From Harmothoe impar (taxonomy: Eukaryota; Annelida; Polychaeta; Phyllodocida; Polynoidae): DNA of 64,000 bases. The stretch spans positions 8,060,001 through 8,124,000 of the forward strand of contig OX381708.1 of the NCBI GenBank assembly GCA_947462335.1. The letters run 5' to 3'. Below are positions 41,714 to 52,604 of the stretch, in pieces (positions within the stretch are counted from its first letter, which is position 1; every line of letters starts with the position of its first letter). The translations under genes and the position numbers were made by a program. The notes under the pieces are model-generated. The model had not been told where the DNA came from, searched no databases, and saw only the letters and a program-made list of their open reading frames with translations.

Positions 41714-42079
41714 AGTATTGTTATTGATATATGCGTGATTAATGCATATAACAATGGAATATAAATGTAGAATTTGATGGCAGTAAAAATTGTGAATAAA
41801 TAAGTTTTCCTACAATTGAGTGTGATGTACTTTTCTATTTTTATAAAGAATTAGTGGTGATTTGGTGAACTTAAGAAGCAGGATTTTACAACATTCCACT
41901 GTTTCAGTCATCCGAAGTATTATACAACTTCTTGTAAAAGAAACCTAGTGGCAATCTGCACCAGTTGGACATTAGCAGCATTGGGTCAGACACCTGAATT
42001 TGTAGGCATAAGTTACAGAAAAAAAAGGAGATTCTCTGAGACTGCTGTGGAGAAAAGGGTAGCCTGAAAACGACTGGCT
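41714..42079. other. Continuation of duplicated KL5/KL6 3' block
   Basis: GAATAAATAAG...GAGTGTGATGTA (41793-41832) and GGGTCAGACACCTGAATTTG (41983) match the end of the KL5 block. The AATAAA here is a candidate KL6 poly(A) signal if the LINE is transcribed through. Confidence 0.45.
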
Positions 42080-42330
42080 GTCTTTGTTTGATTAATTGAT
42101 TGATTTGTTTAACCCCCAGAGGTACATCAAGCACCTTATGGGACATGTTAGCAAGTTAGCCCTCCACAAATAGTAGTCTTGCCTTGCAATGAGACAGATA
42201 TCTATATGCCGCATGCCCAATACAGCAGTGACCGCATCTATGGATGATCGAATCTATGAAATGAATGACCACATCTATGAGGTGAGAGAAAACCACTACC
42301 AGGGCATGTCCCCTAATCTTTTCGAAGGAT
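42080..42330 (-). mobile_element. Third copy of the KL1-type SINE-like repeat
   Basis: TGATTGATTTGTTTAAC at the tail end, then GGTACATCAAGCACC, GCAGTGACCGCATCTATGGA and CTTTTCGAAGGATAG, colinear with 1040-1295. Truncated on the far side. Confidence 0.7.
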
Positions 42331-42515
42331 AGAGGTAGGGTAAGTGCTTCTGGTGTACATGATGTGTGCCTGTCACTAGGGGGAAGATGAGATACGCTGA
42401 ACCATTAATTTAATGGTGTCCCTCGCTTGAGGAACCTATAATGGAACACATAAAAACAGTAAGGAAAAATACCATCGGGGAAGATGAGATATGACTATGA
42501 ACTGTTGTGTAACTA

Positions 42516-42778
42516 CCGTAAAACCCCGTCTATAAGCCAAATTTTATTTGGTGTTTTTATTTCATATACCGTATTCAACGTAATAAGCGCCCTGGGCGCT
42601 TATAAAATTATTTTTATGGCATTTAAGCAGTTTCATTACCTCCAAAATCTGGAAATTTGAGTCTTTGTTATCTTATCAAGATGCCCCAAAAAGGGGAGGG
42701 GGCGCTTATTACGTCGAATACGGTAAGCCAAATTTCCCTTCTCAAACTCACATTTGGCTTATAGGCAGGGTTTTACGG
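42516..42778. mobile_element. MITE related to family 2, containing a nested MITE
   Basis: The ends CCGTAAAACCCCGTCTATAA and TAGGCAGGGTTTTACGG are flanked by TA; GCCAAAT / ATTTGGC subterminal inverted repeats. The original element is only about 107 bp once the nested insert is discounted. Confidence 0.8.
42569..42723. mobile_element. MITE, family 1, nested copy
   Basis: CCGTATTCAACGTAATAAGC to GCTTATTACGTCGAATACGG, flanked by TA at 42567-42568 and 42724-42725. It lies entirely within the family 2-like element, so family 1 was active later. Confidence 0.85.
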
Positions 42779-43014
42779 TAGGTATCGCATTATGTCTGTT
42801 TATAGGCTGTTCTGCTATATAAATGCTTTGTGGATGAATGAAGTCCTATCTGATTATGAAATATATTTTAGTAAATAATTTGCCATGCATGGTGTTGACT
42901 AGTTTATTGGGGATGGTTTTGAAAACCTGTTGATTTTGGTCTACCCAAGAGAACTTTGCCGTCTCATAGTTTTGCAAGATATCAAGTACCAAATAATTGT
43001 TTCCTTTATCTTCT

Positions 43015-43016
43015 AG
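43015..43016 (+). other. 5'UTR splice acceptor of KL7
   Basis: TTTCCTTTATCTTCTAG directly precedes a 25-base leader and the KL7 ATG, so this gene keeps the family architecture of a single coding exon behind an intron. Confidence 0.6.
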
Positions 43017-43041
43017 GGTGCTTTAACTGACTCACTGAGCC

Positions 43042-44880
43042 ATGTCGGAAAAAGTAGAGATGACTCCGGGTATCCGGGCCCTCTGGGAGGAGGACCTACT
43101 GCTAGACTACACCATAGAAGTGGAAGATGAAGAGTTCAAGGTGCACAAAGTTGTCATGGCCGGCCTCTGTGACTACTTCAAGGCCATGTTCAGGGCAGGA
43201 ATGAAGGAGAGTGAGGCAGACAGAATTAGACTAGAGGGGTTCAGTGCGCTGGCAGTGCATAACCTGATTCAGTTTATCTACACCAGCCAGTTTGGGCATA
43301 GGGTAGCACCAGCAGAGGAACTGTTGAAGTTAGCTGTGTATCTCCAGTTCCCCAGGGGCATTGAAGTGTGTGAAGAATATCTGTGCGATCAAATATTCCC
43401 GACAAACTGCTTGAGGCTACTGTCCGTCTTTACTATGTTCTCTCTCAAGCGTGGGATAAAGTTTTCAGCCGATTATATGAAGGAACACTTCAACTCAGTA
43501 ATGGAGGATTGTGAGCCTGATACTTTGGAACTAGACGTCCTAGTGCTCCTGATGGACTGCTGGAACCGCTCTGAGTGGGAGCTCTTTGAACTCGCCAAAC
43601 AGTGGCTGGAGCCTGAGGACAGGAAACAACACGTCAATGAAGTGATGAGTCATGTACGCTTCCCTCTCCTGTCTCCTGCAGAGATTATATCAATCACAAA
43701 CATGTCCCTCTACTCTAAATACGCACGGTCATGGTGTGAGCTTATTGACCAGGCGCGGGTCTACCACAGTCTTCCCACTCACAGAAAAGTGTTAGACCAC
43801 TCGGAGGAAACCAAAGTCAGAAGTGAACCAACACCGGTGTCTTTTCCCGGAAAAGATTCCTCCGCAAACAACCTGTATTCTCAGGAGGACAAGTGGTGCT
43901 GTCAGAAGGTGGAGGAAGGAGAACCTGAAGACTTGAACCTCAACAGGACCTGGCAATGCTACAAAACCTTAAATATACCACACTTCACAAAAAAGCCCAG
44001 ATCCTTCGTTGTTGCCAACAACTTTCTGATTGTCAGTGAAATGTTAGGTGACACGTACGTAACTAATAACTCACCTCTCCCAGTGACAAAGTGGTACATA
44101 TTCGACCCACGGGCAATAAAATGGTCCACCATGGCTTCCCTGGGAAAAGATAGAACAAACTGTGCAGTTGTGTACCATGAGAAGCACCTCTATGCATTGG
44201 GAGGCATTGAGGTTCGTGCCGGATCAATTGTTGTTGATGTGGTGAGTGACGTCATAGAGAAATATGATTTTGAGTCAGATACTTGGACAGTTATCCCCAG
44301 CAAACTGCCCCGCCCACTCCACGGCCACACGGCACTCTCCACTGGTGGCGCCATCTATGTGACAGGCGGATCAAGAGTCGGGAGAATGCATCACGATTTC
44401 TCTACAAGAATGGATTCCTTTGACCCCGGCACTGGTACCTGGGTGAGAAAACCTCCCGTCAAACGTACGAGCAGGAACATGAAAATCCAGCTCTTGGAGC
44501 TGGAGGGGCAGGAGGTGATCTCTGTCCTGGATGAAACTATGCGGGTCCAGTACTACACTCCAACCAGCAACGAGTGGACCATGTGGGCTGGTGGTGAACG
44601 AACGGCTAGAGGCCATATGCCTGTCATGTGGGATGATGCAGGCTATGTGGTACCCAAAGGGTGCTATCTGTACCTACTCAACTTCTCAGCAGTTAACGGG
44701 GATGAACATAAGTGCGCGAGGTATGAGCTCCGTATATCTGGAGGAGCGGAAATCCTTGAAATTGGATTGGATGATTTCCCAATGGCTAAAAAAAGCTTTT
44801 TCTGTGCCCTCCTCTCCATCAACCACCAGATGAAGAGTGCTGAGCCTCCACCTGCCAGTGAGGACCATGACTCAGATTAG
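43042..44880 (+). CDS. Divergent BTB-BACK-Kelch protein KL7
   Basis: This is a single exon of 612 codons starting MSEKVEMTPGIRALWEEDLL. BTB about 20-130 (YTIEVEDEEFKVHKVVMAGL, LIQFIYTSQ), BACK about 135-240 (NCLRLLSVFTMFSL, WELFELAKQWL, MSHVRFPLLSPAEI), Kelch about 320-590 (WYIFDPRAIKW, LYALGG, IYVTGG, VQYYTPTSNEW). It aligns end to end with its neighbours, but both the protein and the DNA of its BTB block are clearly different, so it has not shared in the homogenisation seen in the others. It is probably the oldest split in this cluster. The Kelch repeats are closer to the canonical pattern than in the rest. Predicted CUL3 substrate adaptor. The C terminus is Ser/Asp-rich (PPPASEDHDSD). Confidence 0.93.
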   Translation: MSEKVEMTPGIRALWEEDLLLDYTIEVEDEEFKVHKVVMAGLCDYFKAMFRAGMKESEADRIRLEGFSALAVHNLIQFIYTSQFGHRVAPAEELLKLAVYLQFPRGIEVCEEYLCDQIFPTNCLRLLSVFTMFSLKRGIKFSADYMKEHFNSVMEDCEPDTLELDVLVLLMDCWNRSEWELFELAKQWLEPEDRKQHVNEVMSHVRFPLLSPAEIISITNMSLYSKYARSWCELIDQARVYHSLPTHRKVLDHSEETKVRSEPTPVSFPGKDSSANNLYSQEDKWCCQKVEEGEPEDLNLNRTWQCYKTLNIPHFTKKPRSFVVANNFLIVSEMLGDTYVTNNSPLPVTKWYIFDPRAIKWSTMASLGKDRTNCAVVYHEKHLYALGGIEVRAGSIVVDVVSDVIEKYDFESDTWTVIPSKLPRPLHGHTALSTGGAIYVTGGSRVGRMHHDFSTRMDSFDPGTGTWVRKPPVKRTSRNMKIQLLELEGQEVISVLDETMRVQYYTPTSNEWTMWAGGERTARGHMPVMWDDAGYVVPKGCYLYLLNFSAVNGDEHKCARYELRISGGAEILEIGLDDFPMAKKSFFCALLSINHQMKSAEPPPASEDHDSD

Positions 44881-45318
44881 TAAGGCTGCTTAAAAGAGAT
44901 TATCAGCTTTGCGGATACTTTTGAGAAAAAATAGGTGCAGGAGGGCAGCTTTTTGTTTTATTTGATATTCCTAATTTTTACCATGAGGGCGACCTCTTTT
45001 AATTTTATTTCAGTTTAAAGGAATTTGGATAGGCTAATGTATACATAATTCTCAATATAGCCATTATAAGCCATCAAAAAAATAGTCTAAACAAATAGGA
45101 ATTGTATCAATGAGGAAAATGCTTTTTAAATTGAGTTTTTACCTCAATTGATCGCTGAAATATGATAATTTTTATATGTTGGGCTTTACCATATTCATGC
45201 ATGTGCTGATTTTGCAAATTGTTTTAGGAAAATATGAAAGAAAAAGCACTTATGCAGCCCTTTTTAAATAATGCAGGCGGTGTCTGCAAAGCTGATAATT
45301 TTTTTTAAGTGGCCTAAG
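44881..45318. mobile_element. TIR element directly after the KL7 stop codon
   Basis: Left end TAAGGCTGCTTAAAAGAG then ATTATCAGCTTTGCGG; right end CTGCAAAGCTGATAAT then TTTTAAGTGGCCTAAG, inverted over about 35 bp. The element starts immediately after TAG, so the KL7 3'UTR is made of it. A related end lies at 56340-56375. Confidence 0.7.
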
Positions 45319-45606
45319 CTGTAAGCTGTTACTCCTGCCTTATCTGTGAGACATTAAGTCGGTATCATGTCTCGTGAGCATGGAGCTGGGTGCTATGTTC
45401 CCCTAGCTTTCAGGAGGTGTTTCTCAGCGAACGCTAGTACCATAGAGGTGTACTAGATGTACAGGATACATACACATTGCCCACCGGAGTCACTTGTACT
45501 CGCCCCTGTTTTGCCACTGCTGCCTGTTGACTTTCGCACAATGAGAGAAATCTCTAGTGCTCCTCATTTCACTGACCAATGTTGGATGAAGAGCTGAGTC
45601 AACTTA

Positions 45607-45675
45607 GGGTGGGGTTCGAACCCCCAATCTCCCGATCACAGTGTGAACATGCTACTGACTGTGCCGTCCAGTCCG
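45607..45675 (-). ncRNA. tRNA-like head, probably of a SINE
   Basis: On the minus strand GGACGGCACAGTCAGTAGCA is followed about 30 bases later by GGGGGTTCGAACCCC, resembling Pol III A and B boxes and a T-arm. I could not fold a convincing anticodon arm, so this looks like a tRNA-derived SINE head rather than a working tRNA. The body would extend on the minus strand towards about 45360. Confidence 0.45.
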
Positions 45676-45732
45676 ACTAAGACTTAAGGGTTAAAGTGAG
45701 TGCAAATGTCACTAAAAGGCAACATTTTTCAT

Positions 45733-46068
45733 AAGGGAGTGGTCATTTTTTAACAACAGGGGGGGGTCGGTAAATTTCCGCATGAGCAAGTCGAAACTTT
45801 TTTGGTCCCCCCCACCAGAGGGCTTGAAATTTTTTTTGGTTTCCCCCCCTCAGGCAAGTTGAAATTGAGCGCAGACGACCCCTTTGAGCTATAGAAACGC
45901 ACTGGCTTTTTCACTAAAAAGAGGTGCAATTTTTTTGGTCCCCCCCCCCCTCAAGAGGGGTCCAAATATAATGGTCCCCCCATTCAAGGGTTCCAAGTTT
46001 TTTGGTCCCCCCCCCTAATCCACCGACCCCCCCCCCCCCCCTGTTGTTAAAAAATGACCACCCCCTAA
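45733..46068. mobile_element. Poly-G/poly-C TIR element
   Basis: The left end GGGAGTGGTCATTTTTTAAC and the right end GTTAAAAAATGACCACCCCC are inverted repeats that continue through AACAGGGGG / CCCCCTGTT. The interior alternates TTTTTTGGTCCCCCC segments. The same right-end sequence occurs at 32011-32040. Confidence 0.75.
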
Positions 46069-46616
46069 TGATGCACTAATGCAGCCTCGGTGTATAATTC
46101 ATCAATGCTGTATTTGGTGTATCGTGCCGAACCCTCCATAGGGTTGCCATAATGCTTGAATACAGCACCGCCGAGTTACTCGTCAGGGCTATATATCAAG
46201 GAAATAATGGCATAGTTCCTTGAATAAACTAGAAATGATCACAAAGTGGTGAGACAGTCACAAAGATATATTTTCACGATGTAGATCTTCATGATATTGC
46301 CTTGCTTTGACATTAACATCTGAGAAAACTTGATAGCCAGATTGTATTTGATTGTACCAAGATAAATGTGTTACCTAACCAGTGCCAAATTGGGGAGGCA
46401 TTCCTCAAGGCCATCCTCTCACCTGCTTATGATGAGAATCCGTGGATGGCGCAGGCCTATAGAGATAACTGTACTATGGAGAGAAATCTATGATATGTAC
46501 ATAGATGATCCTGAAAGCAATTCATTTATTCGGTTCTCTCAATCAATTACAAATATGTAAAGTACTGCCGGCGTTTTTTCGCCTGCCTGTGAATGCTCAT
46601 ACGGTGTGTAATATTG
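46069..46616. other. Intergenic DNA
   Basis: No gene or repeat recognised. A 64-codon ORF at 46366-46560 has no family features. Confidence 0.45.
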
Positions 46617-46837
46617 CCGTAAAACCTCACGTATAAGCCGCGGCTAGTACGCGAATCAGATTGGCAGTGCGGCTTATAGGATCCGCCCAGAGTCAGGGTG
46701 CAGCTTATATGCGAGTTTTGCCTCTATAGTACAGTACTAAAATCGGCACACACAGTTCAGCAGTGCGGCTTTAAGGATCGGCCTTAACTCAGGGTTCGGC
46801 TTATACGCGAGTTAGGCTTATACGCAAGGTTTTACGG
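46617..46837. mobile_element. MITE, family 2
   Basis: CCGTAAAACCTCACGTATAA to ACGCAAGGTTTTACGG, with internal GTGCGGCTTATAGGATC units as in the other copies. Confidence 0.8.
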
Positions 46838-47868
46838 TACTGATTATTTTACTCAGATGTGAATAGGAACTGTTAGTGTATGTTGTTTACATGGGGTAAA
46901 CTTGACGACATGTACACAAGATTGTGAAACTAAGCTAATATCATGTAAAGATGATGATAGAAACGTGTAAATTGCAACTTGTATAATGTAGCATGTGTAT
47001 AGGCACCAGTCATTTCTCAACAATAGGAGTGGTCAAAAAGAAATTTGAAGTAGACAGCCTTGATAATCATGTCGCTAGTATGTCACATGCTTGTATGAGC
47101 ATTTCAGCTGTAGTGTCGATTTCCCTCGCGTGAATTTTTTCTATAACCTGAGTGACATGTATTTAATTTGAGTGTTCTCCCCATGAAGAGCAAGTTTACT
47201 GAACTATTATATCTGAGTGGTTGTTTAATTGAATTACTGGGTAGAGATGTCCTTTGTCTCACACAAGAATCTTTGATTCGTAATATTTCTGTAGCAAACA
47301 TAATTTGCATGTATTGTCATATATTTCTTGTATGATTTGTAGAGAGCCTACATATAAACCAAATATCATGCTATCTTTATCGTTTGCTCATTAACCGGTA
47401 AATGCATGTAATGTATAATTGTTAGATTGAGGCCTATGGTTTGACGTATTGAAGTAGGTCCAGGTAAAACTGGAGAGATGCAACAGTAATGAGGTTGAAG
47501 CCATATTCATTTTAAAGCTCAGATTGTAAATCAATAAACATTATCAGTGAAAAATTCAGTTGAAATGCTTCTTTATTATTAAAAAAAATTTCACGGTATA
47601 CTGCAGTGCTAAATAAAAAATCCTATTGAGACCCTCAGTATGGGTTATAGGGTTACCTCAAAGTTTAGGTGTGCTTCATACCTAAGATGCGGGTTAGATG
47701 CAGCAACTTACTGTACCTCCAACAAAACTAGCCAAAGCAAGATGAGAGATATCATGAATTAACTACTTTATAGTATAGTTGTTTTTTTTTAACAAGATGT
47801 CCTATGCTTTAGCACTGAAGGGCTGCAAGGTTTTCATTCATTAAATGGCTTCAAATTAAAAAATAAAC
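46838..47868. other. AT-rich intergenic DNA
   Basis: No ORF, hairpin or repeat supported. Confidence 0.45.
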
Positions 47869-47992
47869 ACAAATGCCAACTACGTTGATACTGCAGTATC
47901 CCACTCTACCTGTGGCTTCGTGGGATACTGCCCTAGCTCCCACTCGTGAAATACAACAGAGACGGTATCAATGGGCGTTGGCATTTGTCTAT
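47869..47992. mobile_element. Foldback element about 120 bp
   Basis: ACAAATGCCAACTACGTTGA on the left and TCAATGGGCGTTGGCATTTG on the right are imperfect inverted repeats. A second inner pair, GCAGTATCCCA / TGGGATACTGC, makes a long hairpin. Confidence 0.65.
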
Positions 47993-48249
47993 GTATTCTG
48001 TTATTTATACTGAGCGGTTACAGAGATGGCGGGCCCGGATTATGTGTCACCCAGTGGCATCCTCGATGGTATTTGATGGATGTATATGACTTAATAATCT
48101 AAATGTAAAGTTTCAATCTAGTGCACCCATGCAGTGGTATACAGATTCAGTCTGCACCAGGCAAGCTATGTGATCTGGTGTAGACAGAAAATGAAGATGC
48201 CATATCAGGCGTAATATAGTAATAACAATGAATATGCAATGTATACGTA

Positions 48250-48428
48250 CCGTATTAGACCTAATAAGCGCCCTCCCCCTAATAAGCACCCCCCCCCCTT
48301 TTGGTGCATTTCTTGACTATAAGAAAGGCTCAGATTTCACGATTTTGGAGACAGCTAAACTCTTAAGTACTAAAACGCCTTTAAAATAATTTTATAAGCG
48401 GCCCGGGCGCTTATTACGTTGAATACGG
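48250..48428. mobile_element. MITE, family 1
   Basis: CCGTATTAGACCTAATAAGC to GCTTATTACGTTGAATACGG, flanked by TA on both sides. Confidence 0.8.
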
Positions 48429-49009
48429 TATATGTAAAGAGACTAAGCATTAGCCAGTTTGATTACCTTACCTTTAACATTTGCTTTGCGCCTGGAGAGT
48501 TGCACCAGGCGTCAACCTAAGGACAACCCCCTCCCCAAAGTCTACACCAAGGCCTGGGATTAAAATGGGTCATGGTGTAGGACACTCACAATTATGTATG
48601 ACTCTATCAACCCCCAGTGCTTGATCTCTTTAAATACTGTAACTGATAGTGCAGCTACGCTGTAAAATCCAAGCCTTGACCACCTATTTTTCCAAAGAGA
48701 AGTTCTCCATTTTGATTCATTGAACACATTTTAGTTTTGTATTGTGATCTTGTTCAAATATGTATAACTTGGCTTGAAGATAATGTCGATAAACTTCATC
48801 TAGACATATTGGCAATCAGATTTTGAATGTAACTTTTAAATGTAACATCATCTACCGAATGCCTGATTAAGACATGAATAGGGTTAGAAACATAGCTCTA
48901 AGAAACATCTAAGAAGGGAATACTACTGTTCTGATACTCGTGTATTAATTTTTCAGATCTGTATCAAAAGCTGTAGGACATCCGATATCACCGCTGCTAT
49001 CATATCAAG
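48429..49009. other. 5' flank and 5'UTR of KL8
   Basis: A splice acceptor TTAATTTTTCAG ends at 48956, and the leader ATCTGTATCAAAAGCTGTAG starts the last exon, with a stop in frame before the ATG. The upstream exon was not located. Confidence 0.55.
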
Positions 49010-50761
49010 ATGATGGACCTAGGACTGACCACTGGTATACGGGACCTCTGGCTGGAGAACCTACTCCGGGACTACACCCTTGTAGTTGAGGGTCAGGAGT
49101 TCCAAGTACATAAGGTGGTTCTGGCTGCAGTCAGCAAGTACTTCAAGGCCATGCTTGGTGAAGGGTACATGGAGAGTAAAACAGACAGAGTGGAAGTGAA
49201 AGGATTCTCTGCAGAAATTGTGTCTAAACTCCTTGAGTTCCTCTACACTGCTGATGAGAATGTTATTGGTGGTGACGCGTTAGGCATCCTTCAGTGTGCC
49301 ATGTATCTACAGATGCCTCTAGTTGCTGACTTCTGTGTCAAGAAACTAGTACAAGATATCAATGTCCAGAACTGCCTTGATATTTTGTCAGCCACAATTG
49401 AATATTCATTTAATGAAGAAGTTAACAAAGTGAAGGATTTCATACATAGAAATTGGGGAAAGGTGATTCAGAACTTTAACCCAGAAGCATCTTCCTACGA
49501 GACTCTTCAGATCCTAATTAACATCTGGCAGAGAACTGAATGGGAAAAGTTTCTACTCATTAAGAACTGGGTCTGCCAAGATTATGAGAAGCGTGTCAGC
49601 TTGATGAATGACCTCATGTGTAGGGTACGCTTCTGCCTCATCAGCCCAAAGGACCTAGAATCTGTCATCCAGATGAGAATTTACTGCAAAACTGAAGGTT
49701 CATGGAGAGATTTGGTGGTGAACGCTGTGAGATATCATCAACTGCCAATAAACCTCAAAGTTATGGATAAGTCGGAACAATCAGAGGTGAAGACAGAACC
49801 AACACCTACCGTTATAACTGTTGCATCATTCAAGGACATTATTACAATTAACTGTTTTGCCTTAAATGCAGAAAAGAAATGGGTGAAAAAGGAACACAAA
49901 GGGTTTACATCATCTGTATCGGGTGACTTTCCTGAGAGTTTCTGCTTAGAAGTGAACAATTTTCTGATATGTTGTCTTTCAAGTAATGAAACTCAAAGCT
50001 GGCATATATTTGACCCCAGAACATTGACCTGGTCTGCAATGCCCAGCATGGAGAGACCAAAGCGGTACTTTGCCCTGGTTCATCACAAAGACATCTTGTA
50101 CACAGTGGGTGGGAGGTATCTACTAAACACAGATACTGGTAAAATGGAGCAGTACAGTTTCCTGACAAATAGCTGGAGCTCTACCCATCAAATGCCGGTG
50201 TCGCCACATATGCCTTCTGCCTGTGTACTTGGAGATCGCATCTATGTAAGTGGCGGATGCATAGATGATAATGATAATGAGTCAAACGGCCTGTATTGCC
50301 TAGACCTCTCCTCTGACACTGCAAGATGGGACACAAAAGCACCGTGTCTGTGGAAGGTTTTCTCCCATGAAATGTGTGTTCTTGAGAGAAACCGGGAGGA
50401 AGGTTTGTTCATCATTGATAGAGACCTCAATATGCAATTCTACAGTCCCAGGAATGACCAATGGGCAGAAATAACCAACATCTTCAAACCTGATCAGTAT
50501 GATAGGTCATCCCTTGATGAAGGTGCTCTTGTTATCAACGGAAATTCTGTGTTCATCCTAAATGTGTTTTCCATCAGATATGAGGACATTGATGATGACG
50601 ATGATGACGGTGAAGTTCACTACATCTGCTGGAAGTTGACAATTCCTGAGGATGGTGGAGACATCACTAAAGTGGAGCTGGAAGACTTCCCTCAATTGTC
50701 AATTCCACCAGATATATCTGTTGCCATGTTGGCAATTCCATCTCAGAACATAACGCATTAA
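49010..50761 (+). CDS. BTB-BACK-Kelch protein KL8
   Basis: This single exon of 583 codons starts MMDLGLTTGIRDLWLENLL. BTB about 20-125, nearly identical in DNA to KL3 and KL9 (VVEGQEFQVHKVV, FLYTADENVIG, MYLQMPLVADFC). BACK about 130-235 (NCLDILSATIEYSFNEEV, FLLIKNWVCQDYEKRV, CRVRFCLISPKDL). Kelch about 290-560 (SWHIFDPRTLTW, LYTVGG, IYVSGG, QFYSPRNDQWAEI). An acidic run (YEDIDDDDDDGE) sits in the last-blade loop. An in-frame stop in the leader fixes the start. A poly(A) signal AATAAA lies at 51073-51078, about 310 bases after the stop. Predicted CUL3 substrate adaptor, closest to KL9. Confidence 0.94.
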   Translation: MMDLGLTTGIRDLWLENLLRDYTLVVEGQEFQVHKVVLAAVSKYFKAMLGEGYMESKTDRVEVKGFSAEIVSKLLEFLYTADENVIGGDALGILQCAMYLQMPLVADFCVKKLVQDINVQNCLDILSATIEYSFNEEVNKVKDFIHRNWGKVIQNFNPEASSYETLQILINIWQRTEWEKFLLIKNWVCQDYEKRVSLMNDLMCRVRFCLISPKDLESVIQMRIYCKTEGSWRDLVVNAVRYHQLPINLKVMDKSEQSEVKTEPTPTVITVASFKDIITINCFALNAEKKWVKKEHKGFTSSVSGDFPESFCLEVNNFLICCLSSNETQSWHIFDPRTLTWSAMPSMERPKRYFALVHHKDILYTVGGRYLLNTDTGKMEQYSFLTNSWSSTHQMPVSPHMPSACVLGDRIYVSGGCIDDNDNESNGLYCLDLSSDTARWDTKAPCLWKVFSHEMCVLERNREEGLFIIDRDLNMQFYSPRNDQWAEITNIFKPDQYDRSSLDEGALVINGNSVFILNVFSIRYEDIDDDDDDGEVHYICWKLTIPEDGGDITKVELEDFPQLSIPPDISVAMLAIPSQNITH

Positions 50762-51346
50762 TGGGCAATTGAAAAGGGAATTAAAGCCAAGGCTAGAGTC
50801 AACAATGGGTGAAATATCACATGCAAAGTTCACAAACAAATATTGGGCACACCCATCTTGATTTCGAGATACATTAGTATGGAATGTATCATGGACGGAG
50901 ATAATTAAATTGATACATGAATGCCCTTTTAGTTTGAAAGCCAAATCTCATTCATGATACTGTTAGTGTAACAAGTTAAAAGGGTCATTGTTAATATAGA
51001 GTCCAACGTTCTTATGATTTAGAGTATACACATTTTGATGATGATGTTTCTTTTTTCCATAGTATTTTTATGAATAAAGATTGATCAGTAACTGAGTTTT
51101 ATGTTTGTTATGTATATCTTGATAATGCATTAAGAAAATAATATGTATCAGGAGCTTGTGGTGGATTGTAATATTCATTCTGGAGAGATCAGGCTCGTGG
51201 TGCCCATATACTCCTGGCTCCTGATGCGTGAATGCTGCCCCGGTGAGTTACGTACAAGGGCATTAATGCAATATGCCATCCTTAACAGCTTAAAGCACTA
51301 TGCAGTCCTCAAAAGGTCAATAATACTGAGAGAAGGAGACGTGTCT
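50762..51346. other. KL8 3'UTR and flank
   Basis: Contains AATAAA at 51073-51078 in a context (TATGAATAAAGATTGATCAG) that resembles the 3' regions after KL5 and KL6. Confidence 0.5.
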
Positions 51347-51541
51347 TATGGCTGTGTCTCACGAGGATTTGGAAAAACGTTATGGCGGTTGTTATATAAT
51401 CATTTTTATAATTATAATTAGCCTCCTGCTGTTGGTATTTTGACCTTATCAAGCCAAGCTGGTCAGAAATGGCACCCGGTCAGAGACGGCACCCGGTCAG
51501 AGACAAAAACATTGTCCCAAGGTCGTGAGACACAGCCTTAT
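51347..51541. mobile_element. Small foldback element
   Basis: TATGGCTGTGTCTCACGA on the left and TCGTGAGACACAGCCTTA on the right are inverted repeats. Inside, ATGGCACCCGGTCAGAGA-like text is tandemly repeated. About 195 bp. Confidence 0.65.
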
Positions 51542-51622
51542 ACATGTTTTCTATAGGTAGACAAACACATATGAAAACTGGGATCGCAGCTACCAAGATT
51601 ACCTAAAGCCCCATCTTGTGTA

Positions 51623-51814
51623 CCGTAAAACCTTGCGTATAAGCCGCAGCTAGTTAGCAAGTCAGATTGGGGGTGCAGCTTATACATGAGCTTTAGCTAT
51701 TATGGGGTAGTACTAGTAATCACACTAATCAGATCTCTGGTGCGGCTTATACGATCAGCCTAGAGTCGGGGTGCGGCTTATACATGAGTTAGGCTTATAC
51801 ACACGGTTTTAAGG
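51623..51814. mobile_element. MITE, family 2
   Basis: CCGTAAAACCTTGCGTATAA to ACACGGTTTTAAGG, flanked by TA, with two internal GGGTGCGGCTTATACATGAG units. Confidence 0.75.
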
Positions 51815-52604
51815 TAGAGCATATCGTGGTCCCTCATCGTGCACTAGTTTAATGTGGGTACCATGACCACGAGCTAGAAAAATATCACATCTGCAAATTA
51901 TGTGTTCATCCATATTTATGGTTTATTATAATGCAATTGTAATGCATGATGTCATAATACAAAAGCAAGACTGATATAGACATCCAGCATACTGAGTTAT
52001 ATTGTTCTGCTGTTATTATTGACTCAGGGTTCTACCAAGTCTTATATGACATGTCAAGACAAGAAAAAGATTAAAACATTTCCCGCATCAACAATATTCC
52101 ATGAAAAGAACTGCAAATGGTATGGAAAGATTGATATTCAGAAGGGCTACGCTATTGTGTGTTTTCCCCCCATATTCCCACTGTAACCCCCTCAAAAAGG
52201 TGTCCAAAATCAGTGGTCATTTGCTTCAACATAGAAGTGAATGGGATCCTATAAAAGATGAATACATATTTTGACATTCCAATGCCATCTCATTTGTGAT
52301 GTAAATCATGTGTTCAAACTTTCTGTTCTACAATTCACTGCAATTATCTTTTAAGATTGCTGTCAGACAACAATTATTATGTTATACCTGATACATATTT
52401 CTTATTAGGATGTTTCACTGTAACACATTGATGCTCTGTATTATCAACTTCTACTCTTAGCCATGTAGAAGACATTCATCATTTATTTGTTCAATCATTT
52501 GTAAATCAGTAGTTATCACTTTACTCATACTTATGGTTTTATCTTTCAGATCTGGGAAACAAACTGTACGACCTACATATCTCACTCACTGCTCCTGAAA
52601 TATC
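51815..52604. other. 5' flank and 5'UTR of KL9
   Basis: A splice acceptor TTTTATCTTTCAG ends at 52549, and the exon starts ATCTGGGAAACAAACTG, sharing the CAG|ATCTG junction with KL1 and KL8. A TGA in frame with the coding region precedes the ATG. Nothing else recognised upstream. Confidence 0.55.

Noticed and set aside
45607..45675. Functional tRNA gene
   Set aside because: T-arm-like and A-box-like parts are present, but a standard anticodon stem-loop and acceptor pairing could not be drawn.
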